DNA of 22,482 nt from JAIPFM01 sp964494325 (GCA_964494325.1 CAZBTJ010000091.1:1-22482), one strand, 5' to 3'. Positions 14,491 through 22,031 are shown, numbered from the stretch's first letter. Numbers and translations are program-made. Notes: a model not told the origin generated them from the sequence alone.

Positions 14491-15759
14491 ATGATTGACA
14501 TTCGTGAAATTCGTGAAGATTCAGCTCGTTTTGCTAAGGCAGCCATTGATAAACACATTGCCGCAGACATAAAGACACTTCTGGCAGTGGACCAGGAACT
14601 TGCTGAAGCTAAAAAGGCCCTTCAGGACATAGCCACCGAAAAAAATCGCCTGGGAAAATCCATTCCCAAACTGGCCACTGACGAAAAACAAGCGGCCCTG
14701 GCCCAACTGGGCGAGTTCAAGAAAAGCGACGCCCAATGGAACGAGAAGATCAAGGCCCTGACCCCTGAATTTGACGCCCTTATGCTACAGGTCGCTCAAC
14801 CGGCCGATGAGGACGTCCCCCTGGGTAAAGACGACACAGAAAACGTCCAACTGCGAACCCACGGCACCATCCGTGAATTTGACTTCACCCCCAAAGATCA
14901 CGTGCAACTCGGCCTGGATCTCGGCATTCTCGATATTGAACGCGGCGTCAAGCTGGCCGGTGCACGCAATTACTTTCTCAAGGGCGACGGTGCCCTGCTG
15001 CATTGGGCAGTCCTGCGTTTTGCCATGGACCTCATGGTCGAGCGTGGCTTTTGCCCGATGAGTGTCCCTCTGCTCATGAAAGACGAAGCCATGCAGGGTA
15101 CTGGCTATTATCCCGGCGCCGAAGAACAAACCTACCGTATGGAAAAGGACGGCCTCAATCTCGTGGGCACTGCCGAGGTACCCCTCACAGCCTATCACAG
15201 TGGCGAGATTCTGAGCCCGGACCAATTGCCCTTGAAGTTTGTGGGCATGTCCAGCTGCTTCAGACGGGAAGCCGGATCAGCAGGAAAAGACACACACGGC
15301 CTGTACAGGATCCACCAGTTCGACAAGGTCGAGCAGGTGATCATCTGTAAAAACAGTGCCGAAGCAAGCGCCGCCTTCCATGACGAAATTCTGGCCAATT
15401 CCGAAGCCGTCCTTCAAGGCCTTGGCCTGCCCTATCGTGTGGTCAATGTCTGCACTGGCGACCTGGGACGCGGCCAGGCCAAAAAGTATGACATTGAAAC
15501 CTGGATGCCCTCACGCAAGAACTACTGCGAAACACACAGTGCCAGCAAGTTCTACGAATTCCAGGCCCGCCGCATGGGCCTGCGTTACAAGGACGGGGAA
15601 ACCAAAAAGAATCTCTACTGTCACACGCTCAACAACACAGTCATCGCATCCCCCAGAGTACTCATCCCCCTCATGGAACTCTGGCAAAACGCAGACGGCA
15701 CCATCACCATCCCAGAGGTCTTAAGACAGTACATGGGCGGCAAAGAAGTCATTGGATAA
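14491..15759 (+). CDS. serS: Seryl-tRNA synthetase (422 aa)
   Basis: The first 110 residues form the long antiparallel coiled-coil tRNA-binding arm (LLAVDQELAEAKKALQDIAT EKNRLGKS). The class II catalytic core follows: GTAEVPLTAYHSGEIL (TxE serine-binding loop), motif 2 SSCFRREAGSAGKDTHGLYR IHQFDKVEQV, the EFQARR segment, and motif 3 ending IPEVLRQYMGG. In motif 3 the usual NGSGLAVGRT is replaced by NNTVIASPRVL, which keeps the key Arg; I recall this form from a subset of bacterial SerRS. The enzyme joins serine to tRNA(Ser) and tRNA(Sec) through seryl-adenylate as a homodimer in the cytoplasm. The length is normal. It converges on the anti-sigma gene with 8 bases between stops. No T-box leader is visible upstream. 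Confidence 0.96.
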   Translation: MIDIREIREDSARFAKAAIDKHIAADIKTLLAVDQELAEAKKALQDIATEKNRLGKSIPKLATDEKQAALAQLGEFKKSDAQWNEKIKALTPEFDALMLQVAQPADEDVPLGKDDTENVQLRTHGTIREFDFTPKDHVQLGLDLGILDIERGVKLAGARNYFLKGDGALLHWAVLRFAMDLMVERGFCPMSVPLLMKDEAMQGTGYYPGAEEQTYRMEKDGLNLVGTAEVPLTAYHSGEILSPDQLPLKFVGMSSCFRREAGSAGKDTHGLYRIHQFDKVEQVIICKNSAEASAAFHDEILANSEAVLQGLGLPYRVVNVCTGDLGRGQAKKYDIETWMPSRKNYCETHSASKFYEFQARRMGLRYKDGETKKNLYCHTLNNTVIASPRVLIPLMELWQNADGTITIPEVLRQYMGGKEVIG

Positions 15760-15767
15760 CCTGCTCA

Positions 15768-17390
15768 TCATCTGGCCCAAAAGGTAATGTCAGCATTCTC
15801 CTTGCGGGCCTGCTTGATCAGCATTTCACCGTTGAAGAAATCCTGGATGTCACCCTCGGCCAGCGCTGCCATATCCGCTTGGGTCATTAGGTCAACCTTT
15901 CGCGTGGTCATGCTGGTGCTATATCCTGACTTTGTTGTTTGAGCGTACCACTGTCCGGTTGACAGTTGCACTAAGTCACTCCTCTGTATCCCTTCAGTGC
16001 CCCCCTGCAGAACCCAGGAATCTGATGGCTCTGTTCTGCGATACTGCTGCGACTTAACACAAATGTTATCTCGTAGGGTGTCCACAGTCCAATCCCAACG
16101 ATGGCTCGCTCCCTCATACTGCAGTAAGACACATCCGTCCGGAAGATTCGGTTCATCATGGATCACACGCATGGGGCCAACATGGTTTACATAAGGCCAT
16201 TGATCTCGCCAAGGTATCAGCACATGAATCCAATCCGAGCTACGCTGATGTATTCGCAATGCGGGCCGTTCACCTTTTCTGTGGGTTAATTGTTGATCCG
16301 CAGTATGGTAGGCATAGTCAAATTTGCCATCAAAGACTTCTACTTTCAGCAAAGAAAGAGTCTGCCGGGCCCACTTCCTAATATCTGGTACATTCTCAGG
16401 GATCTCCAGATCAATGAAATCATTACGGCTCTCGTTGACATGACCATACAACTCGCTACGAACCCTGTTGTCCCACCGATAAAAGATCGTCAGCCACAGG
16501 CTGTTTCTTTTCACAATCCTCATCTTCTGCGGAGATGCCTGCTCTTTTTGCTTGGCCGTATCGATCAATTCCTTAGCCGCAGGTTCGTTGATACCCCGAT
16601 TGGTAACATAGGGCAAACCCTGCGGAGCATTGAGATCATAGATCGTATTGGGGCCTGTCTCGGGAAAAGAGAAGTTGCCAATATCCGGCTCCTTGTCTCG
16701 TTCTGGATCTGCGTACTTACAAATTCTGACTGGCAGACGCGTCTCGGGATCGGCCCATACGGTTCGTGCCAAGACCCGCAGATCCAGAGGACCCAGGTTA
16801 TAGGTGTCAAAACGAAACATCTTGCGATCGTCAATCACGTCCGAACTTCTTTTTACCGTTGAATGCTCCACCCGGCTGGGTCCGTAACTGTTCCAACCAC
16901 CTACTGCATATTCCCAGGGCGTTTGAGGATAGGTAATGGGTGTAAAAGATTCCTCGTGGATCTGTTGGCCCCAATTGCTATGGTATTCACGCTGGAGACC
17001 TTGACTATGGTCTCGCATGCCCACGTAGAATTTATTGGTATCCTGATACGTATAAAAGCTCTGTCGCTTTGACAGATTGACCCATTCCTGCGTACCGCTG
17101 TCATAACGGATCAGAACCCAGGGTCTGTCATCCAGTGAGCTCTGGACCTCAGCATAGGTCAGAGACTCAGGCCCCGTCAATAAGAACCACAGGCTCATCC
17201 CAACCAACAGGCAAGCCGCCATGCTCCATCCTGGTCGTTTCCACACAAGTCTATGAGGGACCTTGCTTTGAATCTCCAGAGAGTTCAATTGCTGCTCTGC
17301 CTCTTCACTTGCACTATAACTCGGTTTGGACTGAAGCCAACAGCCCAGGTCTTCCAATCTCTTATCAAGTTTATTATCTGATTTAGTCAT
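15768..17390 (-). CDS. Membrane-anchored putative anti-sigma factor with large outer domain (540 aa)
   Basis: The ATG lies inside the end of the ECF sigma gene: the overlap is ATGACTAA and GGAG stands 7 bases before it, so translation is coupled. Residues 1-53 are cytoplasmic and charged, one helix (WSMAACLLVGMSLWFLLTG, about 54-72) crosses the membrane, and about 465 residues follow outside. The outer part has repeated Trp/Tyr-rich beta-like segments (WVLIRYDSGTQEWVNLSKR; GCVLLQYEGASHRWDWTVDT; QWYAQTTKSG) and no enzyme motif that I recognise. The cytoplasmic part lacks the zinc-binding H-x3-C-x2-C signature. Position and topology suggest that it holds the sigma factor and senses something outside the membrane. 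That role is inferred, not shown. The two-gene order is common in planctomycete-like bacteria. Confidence 0.75.
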   Translation of the reverse strand: MTKSDNKLDKRLEDLGCWLQSKPSYSASEEAEQQLNSLEIQSKVPHRLVWKRPGWSMAACLLVGMSLWFLLTGPESLTYAEVQSSLDDRPWVLIRYDSGTQEWVNLSKRQSFYTYQDTNKFYVGMRDHSQGLQREYHSNWGQQIHEESFTPITYPQTPWEYAVGGWNSYGPSRVEHSTVKRSSDVIDDRKMFRFDTYNLGPLDLRVLARTVWADPETRLPVRICKYADPERDKEPDIGNFSFPETGPNTIYDLNAPQGLPYVTNRGINEPAAKELIDTAKQKEQASPQKMRIVKRNSLWLTIFYRWDNRVRSELYGHVNESRNDFIDLEIPENVPDIRKWARQTLSLLKVEVFDGKFDYAYHTADQQLTHRKGERPALRIHQRSSDWIHVLIPWRDQWPYVNHVGPMRVIHDEPNLPDGCVLLQYEGASHRWDWTVDTLRDNICVKSQQYRRTEPSDSWVLQGGTEGIQRSDLVQLSTGQWYAQTTKSGYSTSMTTRKVDLMTQADMAALAEGDIQDFFNGEMLIKQARKENADITFWAR

Positions 17391-17910
17391 GGTTTGTCTC
17401 CTTTAGCCATCCACGCAAACGTGCGCGGGCTCGTGAGAGTTGCATGGTCACAGTCCCGGTCGGACGCCCTGTCAAGTCACTGATGACCTGCACAGGATGT
17501 CCCTCGAAATAATACAGGGTCAATACGACCTGCTCGTGCTGTGGCAGTCGCAATACTGCCTTTAGCAGTGCCTGCTGTGCTTCATCCGGGGCACTATCCT
17601 CAGGCCGATCAACACAGGCTTCCATCGTCTGGCAGACCAGTGATGGTCTCTGCTCTCGAACGACACTCACGGCTGTGTGCCGGGCAATTTTTCTGACCCA
17701 GGGGCCAAATGACCCTGGTGACCTCAAAGAACCCAGCTTTACATAGGCCGTACCAAAGGCCTCCTGAACCACATCCTGAGCCAGATGGTAGTCGCCTACC
17801 ACAGCCAGGGCCACGGCCAAAACGGACCGTTCATGTCGTTGAAAGAGCGTAGCAAAAGCCTGCCTGTTACCCTGCATAACAATTGCGACCAATTGCTCAT
17901 CTGATTTCAT
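17383..17910 (-). CDS. ECF-type RNA polymerase sigma factor (175 aa)
   Basis: A GTG at 17946 would add 12 residues, but it lacks a ribosome site. The ATG at 17910 has GTGAG 7 bases before it and gives the usual ECF start (MKSDEQLVAIVMQGNRQAF). Region 2 is FQRHERSVLAVALAVVGDYH LAQDVVQEAF with GSFGPWVRKIARHTA, and region 4 is LPQHEQVVLTLYYFEGHPVQ VISDLTGRPTGTVTMQLSRA RARL, a helix-turn-helix for the -35 element. It directs RNA polymerase to a small regulon in response to a signal relayed by the overlapping membrane partner. Upstream on the minus strand, TGTTGCATCGTCC and CTCTATAAG could be an autoregulated promoter, but this is weak. A 6-bp hairpin (AACAGG with CCTGTT, 17976-17992) lies in the leader. 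Confidence 0.93.
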   Translation of the reverse strand: MKSDEQLVAIVMQGNRQAFATLFQRHERSVLAVALAVVGDYHLAQDVVQEAFGTAYVKLGSLRSPGSFGPWVRKIARHTAVSVVREQRPSLVCQTMEACVDRPEDSAPDEAQQALLKAVLRLPQHEQVVLTLYYFEGHPVQVISDLTGRPTGTVTMQLSRARARLRGWLKETNHD

Positions 17911-18059
17911 TAAATATCTCACAATAACAGAAAAACGCGTCTTCACCTTATAGAGGGTTAACTCAGGGACGATGCAACAGGATTTCCCTGTTTTTTCCCT
18001 TTCTTTGTTTTTTTCTTGACGGATTTTGCCTTTTTAAGGGGAATAGTCTTTGATAATGA

Positions 18060-18176
18060 GACTTTAAACTGTTCAGAGAAGAGAAAAACAGCTCAACGCC
18101 CGACAAGTACGAATTAATGGCCATGGAAAAGGGCATAAAAGACTACTTAGAAATCAAACTCAAACCAACTGATTAA
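18060..18176 (+). pseudogene. Short 3' remnant of an unidentified gene
   Basis: A 38-codon open frame ends at TAA 18174-18176 with the peptide TPDKYELMAMEKGIKDYLEI followed by KLKPTD. The charged, helical tail with a YELMAMEKG core looks like the C-terminus of a small protein; antitoxin tails of the Phd/ParD type look somewhat similar (recall only). An internal ATG at 18117 has no ribosome site. It lies in the gap between the sigma gene and the decayed phosphoesterase, beside other remnants. The rest of this 485-base gap holds only hairpins and repeats. Confidence 0.25.
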
Positions 18177-18225
18177 GAGTGGGCTCCTATTGAGAACTAA
18201 AATAGATAATTATGCCAGAGGACAC

Positions 18226-18276
18226 GGCATTGCTTTTCCCTGAAAAGCAATGCCTATTATGCGGGAGTTTGCCCGC
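18226..18276. other. Two adjacent strong hairpins
   Basis: The first is a perfect 12-bp stem (GGCATTGCTTTT with AAAAGCAATGCC) and a CCCTG loop at 18226-18254. The second, GCGGG with CCCGC around AGTTTG, is at 18261-18276. Neither has a T tract on the plus strand. They could end transcripts from either side, mark a small RNA or belong to a repeat element. They sit directly before a heptamer repeat array. Confidence 0.5.
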
Positions 18277-18284
18277 TGGTGAGA

Positions 18285-18403
18285 GGTAGGACGGTAGGAT
18301 GGAAAGAGGTAAGACTAAGGGATGAGAGATGAAAGGTGAAACCTGAAAAAGGCTCACACTGAGGCAATAGCACCTCAGGTTTCAAGTTTCATCCCTCAGC
18401 CCT
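18285..18403. repeat. 7-base tandem repeat forming an inverted repeat
   Basis: From 18285 to 18354, ten 7-base units fit in phase; AGATGAA, AGGTGAA and ACCTGAA are typical. The part at 18318-18346 returns as an inverted copy at 18375-18403, matching about 25 of 29 positions, so the DNA or RNA could form a long hairpin with a 28-base loop. The inverted copy overlaps the last codons of the decayed phosphoesterase. Confidence 0.7.
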
Positions 18404-18955
18404 GTCTCCTGTTGATCTCTTTCTGGAAAAGCCCGGTCCATTGTTGACGATGGTCATACTCCGCGACAAAAAGTTTGTTTTCTGTGATTCTTACCACGCC
18501 GATCCCTTCGAACAATCCATTGCCCCAGTCAGCATTTTCATGCACCCTCTGACTTGAATTGATACTACAGGCCGTAAAGCCTCTCCATTGATAGTGTCGG
18601 GTGTTATGCTGGTGACCGTGAAACAGGGCAATAATGTTCAAGTCTTTTACCAAGGTATAGAATGCAGGCTCATCAAATTTATCCAGATCATATTGTTGAT
18701 TCTGTCGATAACTCTCTTGTTTCCTGCTTCGTTATCGATCCCTTGCCATTTCGCATTATAATGTGTGTCAGCAGTCAGGCAGAACGTAATATCATTTCTT
18801 TTTCTGGCTAAACCACTCAAGACAGGATTCTTGAGTATTGGGTCATTGGCTTGGCTTATCGAGGCTGGTATGGATGCCGAAGCTGTGATCGTAGCCGCTG
18901 ATTTTATAAAATCGCGTCTCGTGAGATGTGTGTCTTTGAGGGTGTTCTTCTTCAT
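18396..18955 (-). pseudogene. Tat-exported calcineurin-like metallophosphoesterase with internal deletion
   Basis: The start at 18955 begins MKKNTLKDTHLTRRDFIKSA, a twin-arginine signal with a hydrophobic part ending near ISQA. Next comes ITFCLTADTHYNAKWQG with the DxH metal motif, then GNKRVIDRINNM, after which the frame stops at 18647. In the next frame the protein resumes as DKFDEPAFYTLVKDLNIIAL and FHGHQHNTRHYQWRGF, whose GHQH is the C-terminal metal motif. About 100 or more residues in between, including the GNHD-type motif, are missing, and the frame shifts at about 18680. The stop TGA lies inside repeat sequence and the tail NRRQG is repeat-encoded. The gene is therefore broken at its middle and its end. 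A sequencing error cannot explain a missing middle. Confidence 0.82.
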
Positions 18956-18956
18956 G

Positions 18957-19064
18957 TCATATTCTTCTCTTAAGTCCCCTGTTCGGCCACAACACACTGC
19001 CGCCGAACATCAGCACGCCCTTCATAACTTGACGACGATCAATCTGAGACGAATCAACTGGCAT
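18957..19064 (-). pseudogene. 35-codon remnant: Tat signal peptide of a lost gene
   Basis: AGGAG stands 9 bases before an ATG. The peptide MPVDSSQIDRRQVMKGVLMF followed by GGSVLWP is a clear twin-arginine signal (DRRQVMKG, then a hydrophobic stretch). It ends after NRGLKRRI at a TGA one base before the ATG of the decayed phosphoesterase. A signal peptide with no mature protein is best read as a gene truncated by deletion. Alternatively it was a short leader coupled to the downstream gene. Confidence 0.6.
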
Positions 19065-19169
19065 GGCGGGTATCTCCTGGTCTATTGAAAACATGTTGAC
19101 CTATCATAACAGACAATATGTCCATGCATCAATAACAAATGCTATAATCCAGGGGGCCGGACAATCAGA

Positions 19170-19260
19170 GGTATGAAGGTGGGAAGGGGGAAGGTGAGAA
19201 GGTAGGAAGGTAAGCGGCAAGAGGTAAAACTAAGGGCTGAAAGCTGAAACCTGAAAAAGG
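19170..19260. repeat. Degenerate 7-base tandem repeat (GGTATGA/AAAGCTG type)
   Basis: Thirteen units fit a 7-base phase. The first half is AAGGTGA-like and the second half is AGGGCTG, AAAGCTG and AAACCTG. The end nearly matches the array at 18285 (CTGAAAAAGGCT is identical in both). It lies in the 426-base gap between the Tat remnant and the large secreted gene. That gap otherwise holds only the array at 19412 and sequence in which I see nothing. Confidence 0.75.
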
Positions 19261-19411
19261 CTTTGCAATATCGAATGCCCCATCCATGTTCAGGTCCGAA
19301 GCGTAGCATTGCTAAAAATAGGTTCGGTTATCAAAACCACCACACAAACCGATCCCGTCACCTCGAAGAATTGAGAGGTCTATTAAACCAGTACGCGAAG
19401 CCTTCCAAATA

Positions 19412-19483
19412 GCTGATGGCTGAGTGCTGAAGGCTGAAGGCTGTTTTTTTTGACACGGATTTCACGGGTTACACGGATTTTTT
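19412..19483. repeat. GCTGAAG 7-base repeat and a CACGGATT repeat
   Basis: GCTGATG, GCTGAGT and GCTGAAG twice run in exact 7-base phase from 19412, ending in a run of T. Directly after, at 19452-19483, CACGGATT-like words occur three times with ACACGG at both ends. I recall this second phrase as a common intergenic repeat in environmental genomes. The array ends at the stop of the secreted gene, so it may also serve as its transcript end. Confidence 0.75.
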
Positions 19484-19490
19484 TAAACCA

Positions 19491-21128
19491 TCACCAGTTG
19501 TCCAATGGCATCGCGAGCTTCTGGGCTCCTAACAGGATCTTCTTATCTGAAACAGCCTTGGCCGGTTCCTTCAGCACTTGGTCAAGTTCGAGCAGAGCAT
19601 AAAGCAGGTAGCCCACGCCGTCCACCGCCTCATAGTATGGTTTCGCAGGGTGTCCGCGAAAAAGCCCCTTGTGGTGGAGTTTCTCTATGGCCTCATCGGC
19701 GAACTTGCGGGCCTCATCCAAATACTGGCGCTCTCCGGTAAGAATATGGAGGTGCAGGAGGAATGATATCGTTCGGCCGTATTTTCCCGCATAGGTTCCC
19801 TTTCGCCCCGGTCCTTCGGAGTAGTCCTTATACCACGTGCCATCCGTCTCAATCGACCCCGGCGGAGTCTTGCTGATCCACGCTGCAAATCGCTTGGCTG
19901 CTGTGAGCATATCGGGATCATCCGTCAGTTGATAGGCATAAGCATACGCCTGGGCTGTATAGATGGCGTACTGGTATCCGGCAACATACGGTTCCCACAA
20001 ATCCAGATGTCCCCTCGGCTGGGCCGCTGCGTACCCACCTGCAGAATCAATGTTTTTTGTGTAGACGCGGGGTCCCCGGATAGGTGTGCCATCCATTTGG
20101 AGCGCACCCCAGAACTTCCCTGACTTCTCGTCAAACCCGAGCTTTGCATAAGCCTTCAAATAGGCAACCGCGTAGTCACGGAAACTTTTCTGTTTCGTCA
20201 TCTCGTAGGCTTTCAGAAGAGAGTGACAATGCAGGCCGGTGATGGAAGTGACGAAGCTGCCGCCATCGAATCGATTCTTCCCGGCGTTCGGTCGTTCCGG
20301 CAGAAGATTGGTTTTGGGGTTCTTCCATTTCCAATAGTAGTCTGCCACCAATCTTGCCCGGTCGAGCCACGGCGGGTCCTTCGTTTTAGAATACATAAAC
20401 GCAAAAGCCTCGATGAACGCCCCGCCGGACATGGTGAAGTCACAGCCCCTGTTTCCGTCACCATGACGGTTTATTTCCCCTGACTTCTTGTTGATGACAT
20501 GCCAACTCCAGATGGCTTCAACCTCCTTAGTGACAGCATCCTTGTCCACCACCCAGAGTCGATCCCAGGCAATGCCGTTCATGGCATGAATCTCATGCGG
20601 AATGACACTTTTTCCCCATTTGGCCCGGTTTGGATTATGGCCTTCCCTGCTGTCCTTGAAGACATCGTAATGACGATGCCATCCCCACCAAAAGAACCCT
20701 TGTTCATCAACCAGGTTCTTCATGACATAGTTGGAGTAGCGGTTTGCAAAGTCGGCATAGTCGCTATGGCCGGTGATGTCGGACATCGCATACATCGCTT
20801 TGAGGGTAGGCTGATCGGTCAGCAGGTTTGACCCTCCGGGGCTGCGTCTGTCTCGGCGAGTGACGCGGAAGTATTCGTCTAACTTCTCGGGGATTTCGGG
20901 GCAGGCTCTCGACTCAACATCGAGAATTGTGACCAGGAGTGGCGTGTGCACTTCGCCATACTTGTCCGTCCCGTGAGCCAAGAGAAGGTCAATACAGTTT
21001 TGGACGTGCTCCGTATACGAATTGTCATTTTGGGGTGTCTTTGACTCTTCCGCGTGCACATCGCCCCCCCCTAAACTGGCCATCGTAATCACTGAAAAGA
21101 GAAAATAGAACCTCGTTCTTTGCATCAT
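19491..21128 (-). CDS. Secreted alpha/alpha-barrel-like protein, possible polysaccharide-active enzyme (545 aa)
   Basis: AAGGAG lies 5 bases before the first of two adjacent ATGs. Residues 1-27 are a signal peptide ending VHA. The rest is helical, with repeated hairpins typical of (alpha/alpha) toroids: YADFANRYSNYVMKNLVDEQ, IEAFAFMYSKT, LLKAYEMTKQKSFRDYAVAY LKAYAKLGF, and LLHLHILTGERQYLDEARKF. Aromatic and charged segments at the expected cleft are FFWWGWHRHYDVFKDS, HEIHAMNGIAWDRLW, NRHGDGNRGCDF and DGVGYLLYALLEL. Families with this fold include pectate and other polysaccharide lyases and unsaturated glycuronyl hydrolases. I cannot assign one, so the catalytic role is inference. The neighbours are repeats and mobile elements, so no operon supports a substrate. 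Confidence 0.7.
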   Translation of the reverse strand: MMQRTRFYFLFSVITMASLGGGDVHAEESKTPQNDNSYTEHVQNCIDLLLAHGTDKYGEVHTPLLVTILDVESRACPEIPEKLDEYFRVTRRDRRSPGGSNLLTDQPTLKAMYAMSDITGHSDYADFANRYSNYVMKNLVDEQGFFWWGWHRHYDVFKDSREGHNPNRAKWGKSVIPHEIHAMNGIAWDRLWVVDKDAVTKEVEAIWSWHVINKKSGEINRHGDGNRGCDFTMSGGAFIEAFAFMYSKTKDPPWLDRARLVADYYWKWKNPKTNLLPERPNAGKNRFDGGSFVTSITGLHCHSLLKAYEMTKQKSFRDYAVAYLKAYAKLGFDEKSGKFWGALQMDGTPIRGPRVYTKNIDSAGGYAAAQPRGHLDLWEPYVAGYQYAIYTAQAYAYAYQLTDDPDMLTAAKRFAAWISKTPPGSIETDGTWYKDYSEGPGRKGTYAGKYGRTISFLLHLHILTGERQYLDEARKFADEAIEKLHHKGLFRGHPAKPYYEAVDGVGYLLYALLELDQVLKEPAKAVSDKKILLGAQKLAMPLDNW

Positions 21129-21151
21129 TGTCTCTCCTTGAAGAGAATACC

Positions 21152-21253
21152 GGGGTCAGGTCTTTTGCTTAGTTATACAGCTTTTTCCAAAGTTTCTTAA
21201 CCGGATGACCCGCTTAGAATTCATGGCAATAACTAGATACATGACATGACCCC
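21152..21253. mobile_element. Palindromic MITE-like element with GGGGTCAGGTC ends
   Basis: The ends GGGGTCAGGTC (21152-21162) and GACATGACCCC (21243-21253) are inverted with one mismatch. Seven bases further in on each side lie TAGTTAT (21170-21176) and ATAACTA (21229-21235), a perfect inverted pair, so the element is symmetrical. GGGGTCAGGTC termini are ones I recall from the flanks of REP-associated (Y1) transposases; none is encoded here. It sits 24 bases upstream of the large secreted gene and may affect its promoter. The rest of the 313-base gap holds the attC-like site and no gene. Confidence 0.6.
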
Positions 21254-21291
21254 TATTTTGCCATGCATTGTATCTTCATATTGCTTTCCCA

Positions 21292-21350
21292 GCTAACGTT
21301 GCTGAATCAGGAACGGCCTTTGGGCCGTCTCTTTGGATTCAGATGTTAGC
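21292..21350 (-). other. attC-like recombination site behind the zinc-ribbon gene
   Basis: Three nested stems fill 59 bases: GCTAAC/GTTAGC at the ends, CTGAATC/GATTCAG and ACGGCC/GGCCGT. They have unequal spacers (4 against 2, 4 against 7) and a TTTG loop. Integron attC sites have just this plan: outer R boxes with AAC and GTT, inner L boxes, a spacer and a terminal stem, often about 60 bases. Read with the gene at 21442-21927 the order is gene, then attC, as in a cassette. Another GTTAGC in the same direction stands at 21971-21976, before the gene. The R boxes do not match RYYYAAC/GTTRRRY at every position. A terminator-like hairpin is the alternative. Confidence 0.5.
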
Positions 21351-21441
21351 AAATCTCGATTCATATATACTATTGTGTATGCAATTTCAAAGGGATAGAA
21401 ACCTTCTCCGAGTACTTAATGTACTGGTGAATCAGATAATC

Positions 21442-21927
21442 CTAAAAGGGTGTGTATATAAATGGAGCTGCGCTACCTGAGCCACTCCAGACTGTAAACC
21501 CTAATAAGCTCAAAACAACAAGGACGATAAATCCGATGGGGATTATTAGATGAAACCATAAAAGAAACCAGAGGAAGCCAATGCCTGATGGACTTATACC
21601 AGAGATTTCTTTCGACTTTTTGGCGTGAGAGATAAATATGAGATTACATATTAGTCCGACGATATAGAAGCCAACATAATACATTATCAATGTCAGTATC
21701 GCATGGCCAATATAAGATTTATTCGCGTGTACGGCTCTTGTCGTTTCGTCAAATTGCTGCCCCGGAGATGTACGCGTATGCTGTTGCCCGCTTGGAGAGT
21801 ATGCAGCAGAAGATGAACCTGTATCAGCTTGCGCATAGGAAGTGTTTTCTGTGACCCATTCGCCGCAGTGTTTACATTTTTTTGCGGTATCACTTATGTC
21901 GGCTTCACAGAATTGACATTTCTTCAT
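21442..21927 (-). CDS. Zinc-ribbon membrane protein (161 aa)
   Basis: AAAGG stands 7 bases before the ATG. The N-terminus CQFCEADISDTAKKCKHCGE has two CxxC knuckles that bind one zinc. A Ser/Gln/Thr-rich linker follows (about 28-70), then two membrane segments (AILTLIMYYVGFYIVGLICN LIF and GFLWFLLWFHLIIPIGFIVL VVL). The plan 'zinc ribbon, linker, DUF-type two-helix membrane part' is widespread and uncharacterised. The zinc ribbon would face the cytoplasm. It lacks neighbours on its strand; a GTTAGC box precedes it by 43 bases and an attC-like site follows, so it may be an integron cassette gene. The extreme C-terminus (GSGSAAPFIYTPF) looks unlike the rest and may be altered. Confidence 0.75.
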   Translation of the reverse strand: MKKCQFCEADISDTAKKCKHCGEWVTENTSYAQADTGSSSAAYSPSGQQHTRTSPGQQFDETTRAVHANKSYIGHAILTLIMYYVGFYIVGLICNLIFISHAKKSKEISGISPSGIGFLWFLLWFHLIIPIGFIVLVVLSLLGFTVWSGSGSAAPFIYTPF

Positions 21928-21980
21928 GCTGCAACCTTTCTATTGATACACATCTTTGTCTATGTTTAATGCTAACAGTG

Positions 21981-22031
21981 TATTAGGTAGCGTGTCCTAC
22001 GAATAATATTAGGGGGACAGGCTACCTAATA
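21981..22031. repeat. Palindromic element, first copy of a TGTCCTACGAAT repeat
   Basis: TATTAGGTAGC and GCTACCTAATA form perfect 11-bp arms. After one G-G mismatch, TGTCC and GGACA continue the stem, giving a hairpin of 17 positions. The inner 27 bases (21993-22019) recur at 22148-22174. It is probably a REP-like or MITE-like element of a transposase family not encoded here. Confidence 0.65.

Noticed and set aside
17976..17992. 6-bp hairpin followed by T on the plus strand, upstream of the sigma gene
   Set aside because: It looks like a plus-strand terminator, but no plus gene precedes it. It is noted only in the sigma gene entry.
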